64,000 nt of DNA from DASUPK01 sp963804595 (GCA_963804595.1 CAWDQZ010000003.1:1-64000), one strand, 5' to 3'. Counted from the stretch's first letter, positions 29,650 to 37,846 are shown. A program made the numbers and translations. The notes: generated from the letters alone by a model not told the origin.

Positions 29650-29742
29650 CTAGTCCGACAGGCCGGCGGCTTCGAGGGCCTCATCCCGGTCGAAGTACTC
29701 GAATGTCCGGGCGACCTTGCCGTCGCGCATGGTGAGCCCGTG
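29650..29742 (-). pseudogene. SnoaL 3'-end fragment
   Basis: Only about 30 codons remain: HGLTMRDGKVARTFEYFDRD then EALEAAGLSD and the stop. The preceding codons on the minus strand do not resemble the family. A truncated cassette, retaining the conserved 3' end. Confidence 0.75.
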
Positions 29743-29953
29743 CGATGGACACGTCACGTTGACTCGCCTGGGGAAACGGACAAACGGGAGCACGCAAGTT
29801 CGTTTGGGGCGTGGACGTTTGTACGAGACCAGACCACACCCCAACCAGAGCGTCGTTCGCTCGCTCGCTACCAGAACGTTGATTCAGCCTCTCAAGAAAT
29901 CGCTGTCTTCCCGCGTCGAGTGCACCGCTCGCCGCGCTTCCTGACCGAGATCA

Positions 29954-30535
29954 GTGGAAGCGGGAAGAAGATCACGAAGGAGCGGGGGTGACGTCTTCAG
30001 GCGGCTGGCTGCTGCGATCAAGACCGAGCGAGGGACAGGCGCCTGGCGGCGTCTTGGGAACGAGGTCGTGGTTCCGGTGCTGGTGTTCCTGATCGGAGCT
30101 CTCTCGGTTGGTCTTGGCATTGCCGTGGTCAAGCAGTTTTCGGGCACTGAAGGCGGCTATACGTCCCACCCGCCGCTCGAGGCGGTGTCGGCTCCGCCAG
30201 CCATTGCTCCCGTAGCCGCTGGAAGGTCGCAAGGGGAGATCCGGAAGACAAAAAGGTCTGAGAAGAGGAAGACGAAGAGGCCTGAGAAGAAGAGACCCAC
30301 CCCGCCCGCACCTGTGAGTGAGCCCTCGCCCGCGCCACCCCCGACCACCAAGAAGCGCAGCCCGGCCCCAACCCAACCGGCCAGCGGACCAGTCGCGTCA
30401 CCACCTGCGCCCAGCATCACCGGCGGCGGCGGCGGCTCGACTGATTCTCCTCCGCAGCCTCCGCAGCCTCCGGAGGTCCAGCATGGCATCGGAGGCGGCG
30501 AAGGCTCGCATGGCATTGCGCCCGTGGGCGGATGA
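29954..30535 (+). CDS. Membrane-anchored Pro-rich protein
   Basis: 193 residues from a GTG. A basic N terminus is followed by one transmembrane helix (VVVPVLVFLIGALSVGLGIA, about 38-57). The rest is disordered: a Lys/Arg-rich stretch (RKTKRSEKRKTKRPEKKRPT), then Pro/Ser/Gly-rich repeats (PPAPSITGGGGGSTDSPPQP). Such tails often span or bind the cell wall. The start is uncertain. Confidence 0.55.
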   Translation: MEAGRRSRRSGGDVFRRLAAAIKTERGTGAWRRLGNEVVVPVLVFLIGALSVGLGIAVVKQFSGTEGGYTSHPPLEAVSAPPAIAPVAAGRSQGEIRKTKRSEKRKTKRPEKKRPTPPAPVSEPSPAPPPTTKKRSPAPTQPASGPVASPPAPSITGGGGGSTDSPPQPPQPPEVQHGIGGGEGSHGIAPVGG

Positions 30536-30585
30536 GCCATCGGGGTCTGCCTCGCTGTCGCGCAAGGCCATTGGGCTCGGCTAGA

Positions 30586-31023
30586 GTGCGGGCTGGCTTG
30601 ATTCGGCGCGGGACAGCAGCGCTCGTGACTGCAGGCGTCGCGGTCACCCTCCTCACCGCAGCCTCTCCTCGTGCGGTGGCACAGACGCCGGTGGATAGCG
30701 AGGCCCTGCTCAGCTATGTGACCACCGGCAAGCTGAAGGTCGGGAAGCGGATCTCCTACAGGTTCGTCTGCTCGACGGAGTGCCAGGTGACGGCCACCAC
30801 GACCTTGGTGCTGCGGGGGCCGGACGTCGGTCCGATCGTGGACACGGGCTTGTTTCCGGCGGGTGAGATCATCGAGGTGTTCCTGAAGCCGAACAAGTCA
30901 GCTCGCCGCTCGATCCGGAGGCATATCGGCAAGTCCAAGCTGCGCACGTCGGTCACCGCGATCAACCCCGGCCCCTACGGCGAGAACGACACCGATACAC
31001 GCGTCTTCAAGTTCAAGCGCTAG
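30586..31023 (+). CDS. Secreted protein of unknown function
   Basis: 145 residues from a GTG (a TTG at 30598 is an alternative). Signal peptide (RRGTAALVTAGVAVTLLTAA then SPRAVAQ). The mature domain is beta-rich with a Cys pair (FVCSTECQVTA). Resembles small immunoglobulin-like secreted domains of actinobacteria, without a firm family. TAGAGT overlaps the GTG, pointing to a leaderless mRNA from one of the nearby starts. Confidence 0.6.
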   Translation: MRAGLIRRGTAALVTAGVAVTLLTAASPRAVAQTPVDSEALLSYVTTGKLKVGKRISYRFVCSTECQVTATTTLVLRGPDVGPIVDTGLFPAGEIIEVFLKPNKSARRSIRRHIGKSKLRTSVTAINPGPYGENDTDTRVFKFKR

Positions 31024-31054
31024 GAACGCTCAGCTTGTAGCTGACTGAGCGTTC
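31024..31054. terminator. Bidirectional hairpin between convergent genes
   Basis: GAACGCTCAG pairs with CTGAGCGTTC around an 11-nt loop. It lies directly after the stop at 31023 and 8 bp before the end of the convergent GST-like gene, so it can serve both. No long T-tract. Confidence 0.7.
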
Positions 31055-31062
31055 GCTCCTCA

Positions 31063-31827
31063 TCAGCGCCGTTCGTCGCGGTACATGGCGAGCGCGTGCG
31101 CGCCCGCGGGGTGCGCGCGAAACTCCCGCACGACCGCCCCCATGGCCACCGGCAGCTCCCCGGGCTGCGGGAGGGGCACCCCGTACTCGGGCGGCATCAA
31201 TACGGATGCCGCCAGCGCTGCGAACGTCAGGTCGGCGGCGGTGAATCGATCGCCGCAGAGATATGGCCGGCCGTCGCTGAGTCGCTCTGCAACCGCGTCG
31301 AAGACCATCCGCACCTGGGCCTCGGACTGCGCGGCGGTCGTCGGCGTGATGTCAAGAAAGCGATCGATCACCCGTGTGACCACGGGATAGGCAAGCGGTA
31401 GCGACCGCCGCTCCCAGCTCGGGACGCCGGTGGAGGCATAGGCGACCGCGAGATCGCGACGTCCGCGCATCTCGTTGTACATCCACCTTCGTCCGTGGGG
31501 TCCCAAATTGGTGTCGAAGTCGCGTTCCAGCGCTCGAACCTCTGCGGCGGCGCCCGGATCATCCGGGTAGAGCCGCTGACCCTGGGGCGCATTTGCGTCG
31601 GCGTGGTCAACGATGTCGGCCGACTCGGCCAGCACCCGATCGCCGCACACCAGAACAGGAACGGTCCTCCCACCCCCTGCTCGACGCGCAGCGAACCAGT
31701 GGATGAGCTGCAGATGCGCCTGCTCTCGATACCCGACGCCCGTGCGATCGAGGGCCCAGCGAGCCTTTTCGCAGTAGTGGCTGATCGGAATCGTGACCAG
31801 GACGCATGGCGGGCCGGAGGAGTTCAT
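31063..31827 (-). CDS. Glutathione S-transferase-like protein
   Basis: 254 residues. The thioredoxin-like N-terminal domain (VLVTIPISHYCEKARWALDR, with Ser and a CxxA-type site SHYCEKA; cis-Pro in RTVPVLVC; ESADIVDHAD) and an all-helical C-terminal domain (PYLCGDRFTAADLTFAALAA) match the GST superfamily. Actinobacteria use mycothiol rather than glutathione, so the thiol cofactor is uncertain. The LCGDRFTAADLT N-capping motif is intact. Confidence 0.82.
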   Translation of the reverse strand: MNSSGPPCVLVTIPISHYCEKARWALDRTGVGYREQAHLQLIHWFAARRAGGGRTVPVLVCGDRVLAESADIVDHADANAPQGQRLYPDDPGAAAEVRALERDFDTNLGPHGRRWMYNEMRGRRDLAVAYASTGVPSWERRSLPLAYPVVTRVIDRFLDITPTTAAQSEAQVRMVFDAVAERLSDGRPYLCGDRFTAADLTFAALAASVLMPPEYGVPLPQPGELPVAMGAVVREFRAHPAGAHALAMYRDERR

Positions 31828-31904
31828 CTGGACCAGATCATCCTCACTTCCGATCGAATTGGCCCTTTGGAGTCCCGATGACTCCGCCTCAGTAGGGTTT
31901 TTCC

Positions 31905-32285
31905 GTGGCCTCCGATTTCGCGATCAAGAACTTCGAGGAAATCGAGCCAGCCGGGGCCGACGGTGTCGACGGACGCTTCTCCCGCAAGTTCCTCGACTCC
32001 GCGGAGCTCGGCGTGAGCCGTTGGCGCTACGAGCCCGGGAAGCGCACTGTCGGCCACCGTCACGAGGTCCAAGAGGAGGTCTACACGGTCATTTCCGGCT
32101 CGGGCCGGGTCAAGCTCGACGACGAGATCTTCGAGATCAAGCAGTGGGACGTGATCCGCGTCGCCCCTCAGGTGGCTCGCGGCTTCGAGGCCGGCCCGTC
32201 CGGCCTCGAGATCATCGCCGCCGGCGGCAGCAAGCCGGAGGGCGGAGACGGGGAGCTCGTCGAGGGCCACTGGCCCGACCACTAG
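31905..32285 (+). CDS. Cupin-domain protein
   Basis: 126 residues from a GTG. Cupin motif 1 is recognisable in RTVGHRHEVQEEVYTVISGS (two His plus Glu, metal ligands), and motif 2 in DVIRVAPQVARGFEAGP, where the usual His is missing. TAGGGT stands 6 nt before the GTG, so a leaderless mRNA is likely. Enzymatic or sensing role unknown. Confidence 0.82.
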   Translation: MASDFAIKNFEEIEPAGADGVDGRFSRKFLDSAELGVSRWRYEPGKRTVGHRHEVQEEVYTVISGSGRVKLDDEIFEIKQWDVIRVAPQVARGFEAGPSGLEIIAAGGSKPEGGDGELVEGHWPDH

Positions 32286-32350
32286 CTCTACTCGGCGGGG
32301 GGCCGGGCCCCGTTTTCGGAAGTTCTCAGGCGCCGCCGTAGCATCGGCCG

Positions 32351-32680
32351 ATGTTCCTGGTCGCGATGCTCGCCCTTGCGCTCTTCGTGCTTCCGCCGGG
32401 TCTCGGGCTCGCGGCGGTCGTGCTCGGCATCGTGGTGGAGGTGGCGGAGGTCGGCTTCTGGGTCCGGTTCCTGCGCCGTTACCGCGTCAGGACAGGGGTG
32501 GAGGGGCTGATCGGGTCGACCGGTGAGGTGATCGAGACCTGCGATCCCCGTGGGCGTGTCCGCCTCCGTGGCGAGATCTGGCACGCCCTCTGTTCCTCGC
32601 GAGCAGAGGTCGGCCAGCTGGTCACGGTCACGAACGTCGACGGACTGACGCTGGAAGTCGAGCCCCGCAGAACTCCCTGA
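32351..32680 (+). CDS. NfeD-like membrane protein
   Basis: 109 residues: two N-terminal transmembrane segments, then a small OB-fold (GLIGSTGEVIETCDPRGRVR then LRGEIWHALC) as in NfeD/YbbK family C-terminal domains, which partner with SPFH/stomatin-like proteins. No stomatin gene is adjacent. TAGCAT lies 6 nt before the ATG (leaderless). Its 3' end overlaps the convergent hydrolase gene by 53 bp. Confidence 0.75.
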   Translation: MFLVAMLALALFVLPPGLGLAAVVLGIVVEVAEVGFWVRFLRRYRVRTGVEGLIGSTGEVIETCDPRGRVRLRGEIWHALCSSRAEVGQLVTVTNVDGLTLEVEPRRTP

Positions 32681-33371
32681 TCATCTCCGCGAAGCGTGGG
32701 TCGCAGCTCGCCTTGTTGTCCACGGTGCCGGTCATGGCCCGCGGGAAAGCCGCCACTGCATCCTCAAAGCCCTCCGAGGTCCAGCCCAGGCAACCTCGGT
32801 GCTCGACGAGCAGCAGCGGCACATCGAGTGATCGGAGAAGCGGCTCGAGCTCCACGGAGTTCCCGCGACTGATCAGCGTCCCCAGGTAAGCGACGGCGAC
32901 CTCCTGGGGCACTCGCTCCATGTATCGCTCAGCGAGTTCGTCGTCATAGGCGTGCTGGGTGATCTGCGAGAGAGCGCGAACGAAGCTCCGGTAGTCGGTA
33001 TGAGCCAGCTGGATCAGCGCGTCGAACACGTCCCCGTTGAGTGCGCGGCGGGGCCCATGCCGGTGGAAGGAGAGCGCCGCGTGGCCGAGGACCAGACCCT
33101 GCGTCACGGTTGGCCTCCTCGCGGCTATCTGAACGGCCTGTGCTGCACCGGCCTCGTCGCCGACGATCACGCAGCTCTCCCAACCCCGGCGCTCGATCTC
33201 CTCGACACCCCTCGCGGTGATCGCGTCCGGCCCAAGGGAACCGTGCGCCGGCTCACTGGCGACACCAGGAGCGTCGAAGGAAGCGACCTCAGCCCACTCC
33301 TCGATCAGCGGCCTGATCTTCCACTCGACCTCGGTCATGGTCGGGACCAGCAGGATGCGGGGGCGATCCAT
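32628..33371 (-). CDS. Alpha/beta-hydrolase-fold protein, altered nucleophile site
   Basis: 247 residues. The order of strands and helices fits the alpha/beta-hydrolase fold: ILLVPTMTEVEW, WESCVIVGDEAGAAQAVQIA (nucleophile-elbow position), LVLGHAALSFH, and VPLLLVEHRGCLGWT near the acid site. The elbow reads GDEAG where GxSxG is expected, so the catalytic Ser is replaced. It may be a non-enzymatic binding protein or use another residue. Confidence 0.65.
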   Translation of the reverse strand: MDRPRILLVPTMTEVEWKIRPLIEEWAEVASFDAPGVASEPAHGSLGPDAITARGVEEIERRGWESCVIVGDEAGAAQAVQIAARRPTVTQGLVLGHAALSFHRHGPRRALNGDVFDALIQLAHTDYRSFVRALSQITQHAYDDELAERYMERVPQEVAVAYLGTLISRGNSVELEPLLRSLDVPLLLVEHRGCLGWTSEGFEDAVAAFPRAMTGTVDNKASCDPRFAEMIREFCGARLPASVRRRS

Positions 33372-33418
33372 TGCGCGCTGACCGTAGCGCTCGGCCCGTT
33401 TGCTTTCCAGGGAACGGA

Positions 33419-33444
33419 AAAGGGCCCCGATAAAGGGGCCCTTT
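33419..33444. terminator. Strong intrinsic hairpin
   Basis: A perfect 10-bp stem AAAGGGCCCC/GGGGCCCTTT with a 6-nt loop, followed by GTTTCC. The A/T-ended arms make it potentially bidirectional. It lies 50 bp upstream of the minus-strand hydrolase start. No gene is seen from there to 33701. Confidence 0.8.
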
Positions 33445-33701
33445 GTTTCCGAAAGGACGTGCCGCCGGCCAAATCCACTTCAACCGGCCCGTCGGTCCTT
33501 CAAGTCTCTTGGCTCAATGTCGGCCGCTCGGAAGCGCGACTTGAGCCTGTGTGAAGAAGCTAACACGCCTCCTCACCAGCGGTTGCACTTCTTCCCGTGA
33601 TTGCGGGAGATTTGCCGAAGTCTGCGGGTTTCCCGCAGCTGCGGCGAGGATGAGCGATCGCTCGTAGACATTGGCCGCCCGGCCAGGATAGGATCTGCGC
33701 C

Positions 33702-34697
33702 GTGCGGTACCTGATCACAGGCGGATCGGGCTACATCGGTGGCCGGCTCACCGACGAGCTCACCGGCCGCGACGAGACGGAGACGGTCGTCGACGTCGAC
33801 CTGCGCCCGCCGCCCAGGACCTGGCCGAAGCACGAGTTCGTCAGGGCCGACATCCGCGATCGCCGGAAGATGCAGGAGCTGCTCGAGAAGCACGAGATCG
33901 ACGCCCTGCTCCACTTCGCCTTCGTCCTCAACCCGATCCGCGACGAGGCGAGGATGTACGACATCGACGTCAACGGGACCCAGGCGGTCCTCGAGGCCGC
34001 CCAGGACGCGGGCGTCAAGCAGGTCATCCAGACTTCCTCCGCGACGGCCTACGGCGCCTTCCCGGACAACCCCAAGCCGATCGCCGAGGACTGGCCGGTG
34101 CGGGGGGCCCCGGACTTCTCCTACGCGAAGCACAAGGCGGACTCGGACCGGATCGCCCAGCTGTGGGCGCTACACAACCCGGACGCGGTGATGACGATCG
34201 TGCGGCCATCGATCGTCTTCGGGCCGAGCGTCGATAACTACATCGTCCGCGCCTTCTCCAACAACCCGTTCGTGCCTTTGCTCGATGGCGTGGATGAGGA
34301 GTTCCAGCTCGTGCACGAGGACGACGTCGTCTCGGCGCTGATCGCGCTGCTCGACGGCAAGCACGAGGGCGCCTTCAACCTCGCCGGGGACGGCCTGCTG
34401 ACCTGGGGCCGCGCGGCCGAGCTGGTCGGCAAGAAGACGCGGAACGTCTCGCTGAAGAACATGAAGCGCTTGAACAACGCGATGTGGAAGCTGCGGGTTC
34501 CGCGGACCGAAGCGCCGGCTGGGAACCTCGACTTCATCCGCTACCCGTGGGTCGTCTCCACCGAGAAGCTCAAGTCGACGACCGACTGGCAGCCGAAGTA
34601 CGACACCCTCGAGACCTTCAAGATCACAATGCGCGCCAGGGGAATCCTGCCCGAGACACCCACTGCCGTGCAGACGCCGACCGCGCCGGTCGCGTAG
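33702..34697 (+). CDS. NAD-dependent epimerase/dehydratase (extended SDR)
   Basis: 331 residues from a GTG. Rossmann nucleotide-binding motif TGGSGYIG at the N terminus, DIRDR adenine-binding loop, the SSATAYG catalytic Ser region and YAKHK (YxxxK, about residues 146-150) of the short-chain dehydrogenase family. The substrate-binding half (VRPSIVFGPSVDNYI) is as in nucleotide-sugar epimerases. TAGGAT stands 7 nt before the start. No sugar pathway genes adjoin, so the substrate is open. Confidence 0.88.
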   Translation: MRYLITGGSGYIGGRLTDELTGRDETETVVDVDLRPPPRTWPKHEFVRADIRDRRKMQELLEKHEIDALLHFAFVLNPIRDEARMYDIDVNGTQAVLEAAQDAGVKQVIQTSSATAYGAFPDNPKPIAEDWPVRGAPDFSYAKHKADSDRIAQLWALHNPDAVMTIVRPSIVFGPSVDNYIVRAFSNNPFVPLLDGVDEEFQLVHEDDVVSALIALLDGKHEGAFNLAGDGLLTWGRAAELVGKKTRNVSLKNMKRLNNAMWKLRVPRTEAPAGNLDFIRYPWVVSTEKLKSTTDWQPKYDTLETFKITMRARGILPETPTAVQTPTAPVA

Positions 34698-34726
34698 CAG
34701 CCACCGGCGCTACATTTCCCACCCAG

Positions 34727-34799
34727 GGCGCATAGCTCAGTTGGGAGAGCGCCAGCTCGACAAGCTGGAGGTCACTGGTTCGAGCCCAGTTGCGCCCAT
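34727..34799 (+). tRNA. tRNA-Val (GAC)
   Basis: A 73-nt cloverleaf: GGGCGCA/TGCGCCC acceptor, D arm GCTC/GAGC, anticodon stem CCAGC/GCTGG with loop TCGACAA (GAC at loop positions 3-5), T arm ACTGG-TTCGAGC-CCAGT, discriminator A, no CCA. Position 33 reads C instead of the nearly universal T. Integrative-element debris follows, so it has probably served as an attachment site. Confidence 0.9.
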
Positions 34800-34840
34800 C
34801 GGGACCGTCGATCCGCCAGGTCGCGCCATACCGCGACAGA

Positions 34841-34967
34841 GAGCCATTCCGGAGCCATTCGCCGGCTCTCCCTGAGCGCCGAGTTGGACGCCTAGAAGCT
34901 TCCCTCCCGACCCGAACTGGTAGCCGACTGGTAGCAGGCCGGCTGGTAGCAGAGCCATTGCTACCAC
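34841..34967. repeat. Short repeats downstream of tRNA-Val
   Basis: GAGCCATT occurs at 34841, 34852 and 34952; CTGGTAGC occurs at 34917, 34928 and 34943 with an inverse GCTACCAC at 34960. The arrangement parallels the candidate arm sites behind tRNA-Cys and suggests the left end of an old integrated element. TGGTAGCAGGCC also occurs near 17824. Confidence 0.55.
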
Positions 34968-35409
34968 CTCGCGGAGGCGCGATGGATTGAACCCCGCCAA
35001 CGCCTCCCGGCGCTGGTCGGCGATCCAGACCGACCGCGACCCTCCGCCCCGGTGACGGCTACATCAACCAGAACGCGAAAGCGATCAGGAGCGGAGGAGT
35101 TCCGGCGCCGCCGAGAAGTGACCACGAACCGAGGCGGCTCAATGTCCGAAGGGTGCAAGCCCTGGGTGGACGCAGACGAGATGGGGCAATAGGCACGGTA
35201 ACCGGCCATCGCTCGAGTCTGCGGGCCTCGTCAAACGGATTCCTCAGTCCCGCTGCATACGAGGCGTACCGCCCCCAGCTGTAGGGGGTGGTACGCCCCG
35301 CGCCAGCCGTTGTCCTCGAGCCCATTGCATCGCCAAGGACAACCGACCTAGTGCTAGGAGCGAGGGCCGGCGATAGCCGGTGGTGAGCGACAGGCCGTTG
35401 GACTTTGAC
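34968..35409. other. No convincing gene; strong hairpin inside
   Basis: About 440 bp with no protein-like frame. GGCGTACCGCCCCC (35263-35276) pairs with GGGGGTGGTACGCC (35284-35297) in a 14-bp stem with one G-T pair. This is probably eroded sequence of the tRNA-Val-linked element. Confidence 0.5.
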
Positions 35410-35607
35410 GTAAGAGAGACCACCGGCGTCCGTGACCTCGACACCGTCCTCGACGAGGAGTTTCAAGCGCAGAAGAAGCACTGGGATGAGCTTTGGCGGG
35501 AGCGCGAGGAGGAGGCCCGCAAGGAACGGGAGCTAACGCGGCTGATCGAGGAGGTCGAAGCGGAGACGGCCGCGGAGGCGAAGCGCAACCGACCGATCAT
35601 GGTCTAG
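35410..35607 (+). pseudogene. Prohead protease C-terminal remnant
   Basis: VRETTGVRDLDTVLDEEFQA then QKKHWDELWREREEEARKER is co-linear with the last 65 residues of the HK97-type protease at 7630-8307 (ARETTGVPDLDTDHDWEFQA). The protease domain is gone. It documents a second copy of the same kind of element, 0.6 kb from tRNA-Val. Confidence 0.8.
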
Positions 35608-35688
35608 CGCTTCCGGGTGTGAGGGGGAATGGGAAGGTCTGGCGTCGTGAAAGCGCGAGCCAAAAACCGCCGGGTGGCTCAGTCGCCC

Positions 35689-36120
35689 TCACCCTCCGCC
35701 AAACGTTGCCTCCAGGCCACGGATCAGGTCCTGCTTCTCTTGCTCGGACAGCCGCGCACCGGGATGGGTCAGCTTGTACGTCCAAGGCGGCATCGATCCG
35801 TCACGGATCACCTCGACCATCTTCTCGATCTCTGGCTCACCAGTCGAGAGGTTGAGCTCGTCGCGACCGTCATCAACGTGGGATTGCACCAGCCACGAGA
35901 TCGGCGCGACGTTGGAGTACCACGGCCACTTGGTCAGGTTGCTGTGACAGTCCATGCACGCGTCGGTCATCAGCTCCTGGGTGCGCGGGCTATCCCACGC
36001 GATCTGGCGCCCGCCAGGCGGATTCGTGTGGTCACGGCCGTAGGGGACGACTTGGATCACCACGAGCGACGCGACAAGCCCGAACGCGATCCACTTGAGG
36101 ATCGTGCGAAACAGCCGCAT
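35689..36120 (-). CDS. Haem-binding domain protein (CxxCH)
   Basis: 143 residues with one N-terminal transmembrane helix (WIAFGLVASLVVIQVVPYG). The extracytoplasmic part contains CMDCH, a c-type haem attachment motif, followed by SNLTKWPWYSNVAPISWLVQ and GSMPPWTYKLTHPGARLSEQ, the pattern of the haem_bd family. Likely electron transfer or redox sensing at the membrane. TAGGGT is 6 nt before the ATG, so the mRNA may be leaderless. Confidence 0.85.
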   Translation of the reverse strand: MRLFRTILKWIAFGLVASLVVIQVVPYGRDHTNPPGGRQIAWDSPRTQELMTDACMDCHSNLTKWPWYSNVAPISWLVQSHVDDGRDELNLSTGEPEIEKMVEVIRDGSMPPWTYKLTHPGARLSEQEKQDLIRGLEATFGGG

Positions 36121-36232
36121 GGTTCGACCCTACCCCGCCCGAGGGGAGGGTGCGAGGCGAGAACTGCCCCGCTCGAAAGACCGCCGAATGCCGGAAGGGG
36201 CGCGCCTCCTGAAAACTGACTTTGGGTAACCG

Positions 36233-36509
36233 ATGAGCGCCCGCAAAACACCACATCAAGGTCTCGCTCTCCGACCAGGAGGCCGCAAGACTCGACGAGC
36301 TCCGCGGGGACGAGGAGCGGGCGGTCTACCTGCGCCGGCTGCTGCACGAGCCTCCGAGGGGTGACGAGGTCGCCACCCACGGTGAGGCGATGGCGGTACT
36401 GACCCGGCTGGCGCGGGACGGGAAGGTGGTGGCCGCCGTCGCGCTCGAGAAGGCACTCCGGGGGGACCAACCGGCCTCGGAGCTGGAGGACTTCCTCCGT
36501 GGCAGCTGA
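36233..36509 (+). pseudogene. Ribbon-helix-helix protein with frameshifted start
   Basis: From ATG the frame gives MSARKTPH and then noise, but a +1 shift near 36252 leads into HIKVSLSDQEAARLDELRGD and then EERAVYLRRLLHEPP, a clear RHH core, ending KALRGDQPASELEDFLRGS. Such proteins accompany mobile-element relaxases or act as repressors. The next frame (36499) overlaps its stop. Related N-terminal fragment at 36943. Confidence 0.6.
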
Positions 36510-36720
36510 CCTCGACCTCTGCTCGGGTGGCTACTTCCGCCGCCGGGGTCTGATCGGCGACATCCTCGGCGGGTGGGGCCTCCACCCGTCGCCCCTGCCC
36601 TCGACGCGGTCTTTTGCCTCGCCGATCCGGCCACGCCACTTCTCAAACCAGAAAGCGGGCCTACTTTCCACCTTCGTCTTCAACTTCCACCCCGCTACGC
36701 GGGTGACCCCATCGCCGTGA
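36499..36720 (+). CDS. Uncertain small reading frame
   Basis: 73 residues from a GTG that overlaps the previous stop. It starts VAADLDLCSGGYFRRRGLIG and becomes Ser/Pro/Arg-rich. The first 30 codons might be the N terminus of an element gene whose rest is lost; the remainder does not look natural. The stretch 36721-36942 beyond it has no gene but holds a hairpin (36872-36906). Confidence 0.25.
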   Translation: MAADLDLCSGGYFRRRGLIGDILGGWGLHPSPLPSTRSFASPIRPRHFSNQKAGLLSTFVFNFHPATRVTPSP

Positions 36721-36871
36721 ACATACCACCGGGTGAGGGACTCAGCGGTGATCCAGGGGGAGGGTCTGGATCGGATTTCCGCGATTCGGAAAACCGCAGA
36801 TTGCTCGCCTGCGCGGGCCGAGGAAAACTGCGAAGTGACCACAGCGAACCTGCCCACAGACACGAGAAAAA

Positions 36872-36906
36872 CCGACGCGCCCCCCTTGGGGTGTGGGGCG
36901 CGCCGG
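36872..36906. repeat. Hairpin CCGACGCGCCCC/GGGGCGCGCCGG
   Basis: A 12-bp stem with one mismatch. Its left arm matches the arms of hairpins at 10840 and 11052 in the tRNA-Cys element (there with symmetrical mismatches), linking this debris to that element type. Confidence 0.6.
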
Positions 36907-36942
36907 CACGTCGTCAAGAAAACGCCCCGAACCTAAAGAGCC

Positions 36943-37015
36943 GATGAGTGACACCGAGAGCATCTCGATCGGCATGAGCGTCGACGAGCTCGCCAGGCTC
37001 GACGAGATCCGCGGC
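36943..37015 (+). pseudogene. RHH N-terminal fragment fused to SnoaL end
   Basis: MSDTESISIGMSVDELARLD then EIRG is the start of a ribbon-helix-helix protein like the one at 36233. It breaks off at GTGATGAGTCCGGGCC, after which the sequence is the minus-strand 3' end of a SnoaL gene. The break is a recombination junction. Confidence 0.6.
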
Positions 37016-37030
37016 GTGATGAGTCCGGGC

Positions 37031-37444
37031 CTACTCCGACAGCCCGGCGGCTTCGAGGGCCTCCGTCTGGGTCGGATAGAGGACCCACTGCACGACCTTT
37101 CCGTTCCGGAGCGTGAAGCTCAGGGCGTACGGCGGAGCGTCCACCTCAATCCCGCTGCCGCGTCCACGCAGGCGCTGCTGGTGAATCAACGCGACCACCT
37201 TCTGCCCGGCATCGACGAACTCGACCTCCGTTGCTTCGACGTCCTCCCATGCCGACAGCCAGCGTCGCCAATACGCTCGAACGCCCTCGTGGCCGTGGTA
37301 GACCGACGCGATGCCAGCGCCCTCACCGGCGCGCGAAGCGTCCCACTCGATCTCGGCGTCGTAGTAGTCGAACGCTGCCTCGTGATCGCGGCGGGCGAAC
37401 GTGTCAAACAGCGATCGCACGATCTCGACGTTCTCCTCCGACAT
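37031..37444 (-). CDS. SnoaL/NTF2-like family protein
   Basis: 137 residues, MSEENVEIVRSLFDTFARRD ... TQTEALEAAGLSE. It has the family segment YHGHEGVRAYWRRWLSAWED and a predicted barrel. Second of a pair, with a 3-nt gap from the upstream gene. Closest in pattern to ester-hydrolysing or isomerase-type NTF2 proteins only by fold; function unknown. Confidence 0.87.
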   Translation of the reverse strand: MSEENVEIVRSLFDTFARRDHEAAFDYYDAEIEWDASRAGEGAGIASVYHGHEGVRAYWRRWLSAWEDVEATEVEFVDAGQKVVALIHQQRLRGRGSGIEVDAPPYALSFTLRNGKVVQWVLYPTQTEALEAAGLSE

Positions 37445-37447
37445 CGC

Positions 37448-37846
37448 CTACTCCGAAAGGCCGGCGGCTTCGAGGGCTTCGGCGCGGGTCGGGTACTCCG
37501 TTATCCGCCAGATCTTTCCGTCCCTAAAGCTCCACACGCGAAAGAGAATCTCCTGAACCCAGTTACCGCTGTTACTGCCTTTCAGGCCGCGCCCGGCAAC
37601 TCGCTCGACCGTCACCACCTGATCCGAAGTCTCGATGATCTCGTCCACCTCCACTCGGTACTCGGAGTACAGGCCGGAGAGGCCATCGAAGAACCGCGTC
37701 ATCTCTTCACCACCGTGGTAGATCCCGGAATCCCTGACGAGTTGAAGCTCGATCTGGGGATGCCAGATCTCATTAAGGCCGGTCCAATCCCGCGCTTGGC
37801 GGGCGGCGATGTCTCGCTGCACGATCTCGACGTTCTCCTCCGACAT
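37448..37846 (-). CDS. SnoaL/NTF2-like family protein
   Basis: 132 residues, MSEENVEIVQRDIAARQARD ... TRAEALEAAGLSE, first of a pair. The conserved promoter lies just upstream (AGTATC on plus, 37856-37861). Segment YHGGEEMTRFFDGLSGLYSE corresponds to the ligand-pocket helix of the family. Confidence 0.87.
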   Translation of the reverse strand: MSEENVEIVQRDIAARQARDWTGLNEIWHPQIELQLVRDSGIYHGGEEMTRFFDGLSGLYSEYRVEVDEIIETSDQVVTVERVAGRGLKGSNSGNWVQEILFRVWSFRDGKIWRITEYPTRAEALEAAGLSE

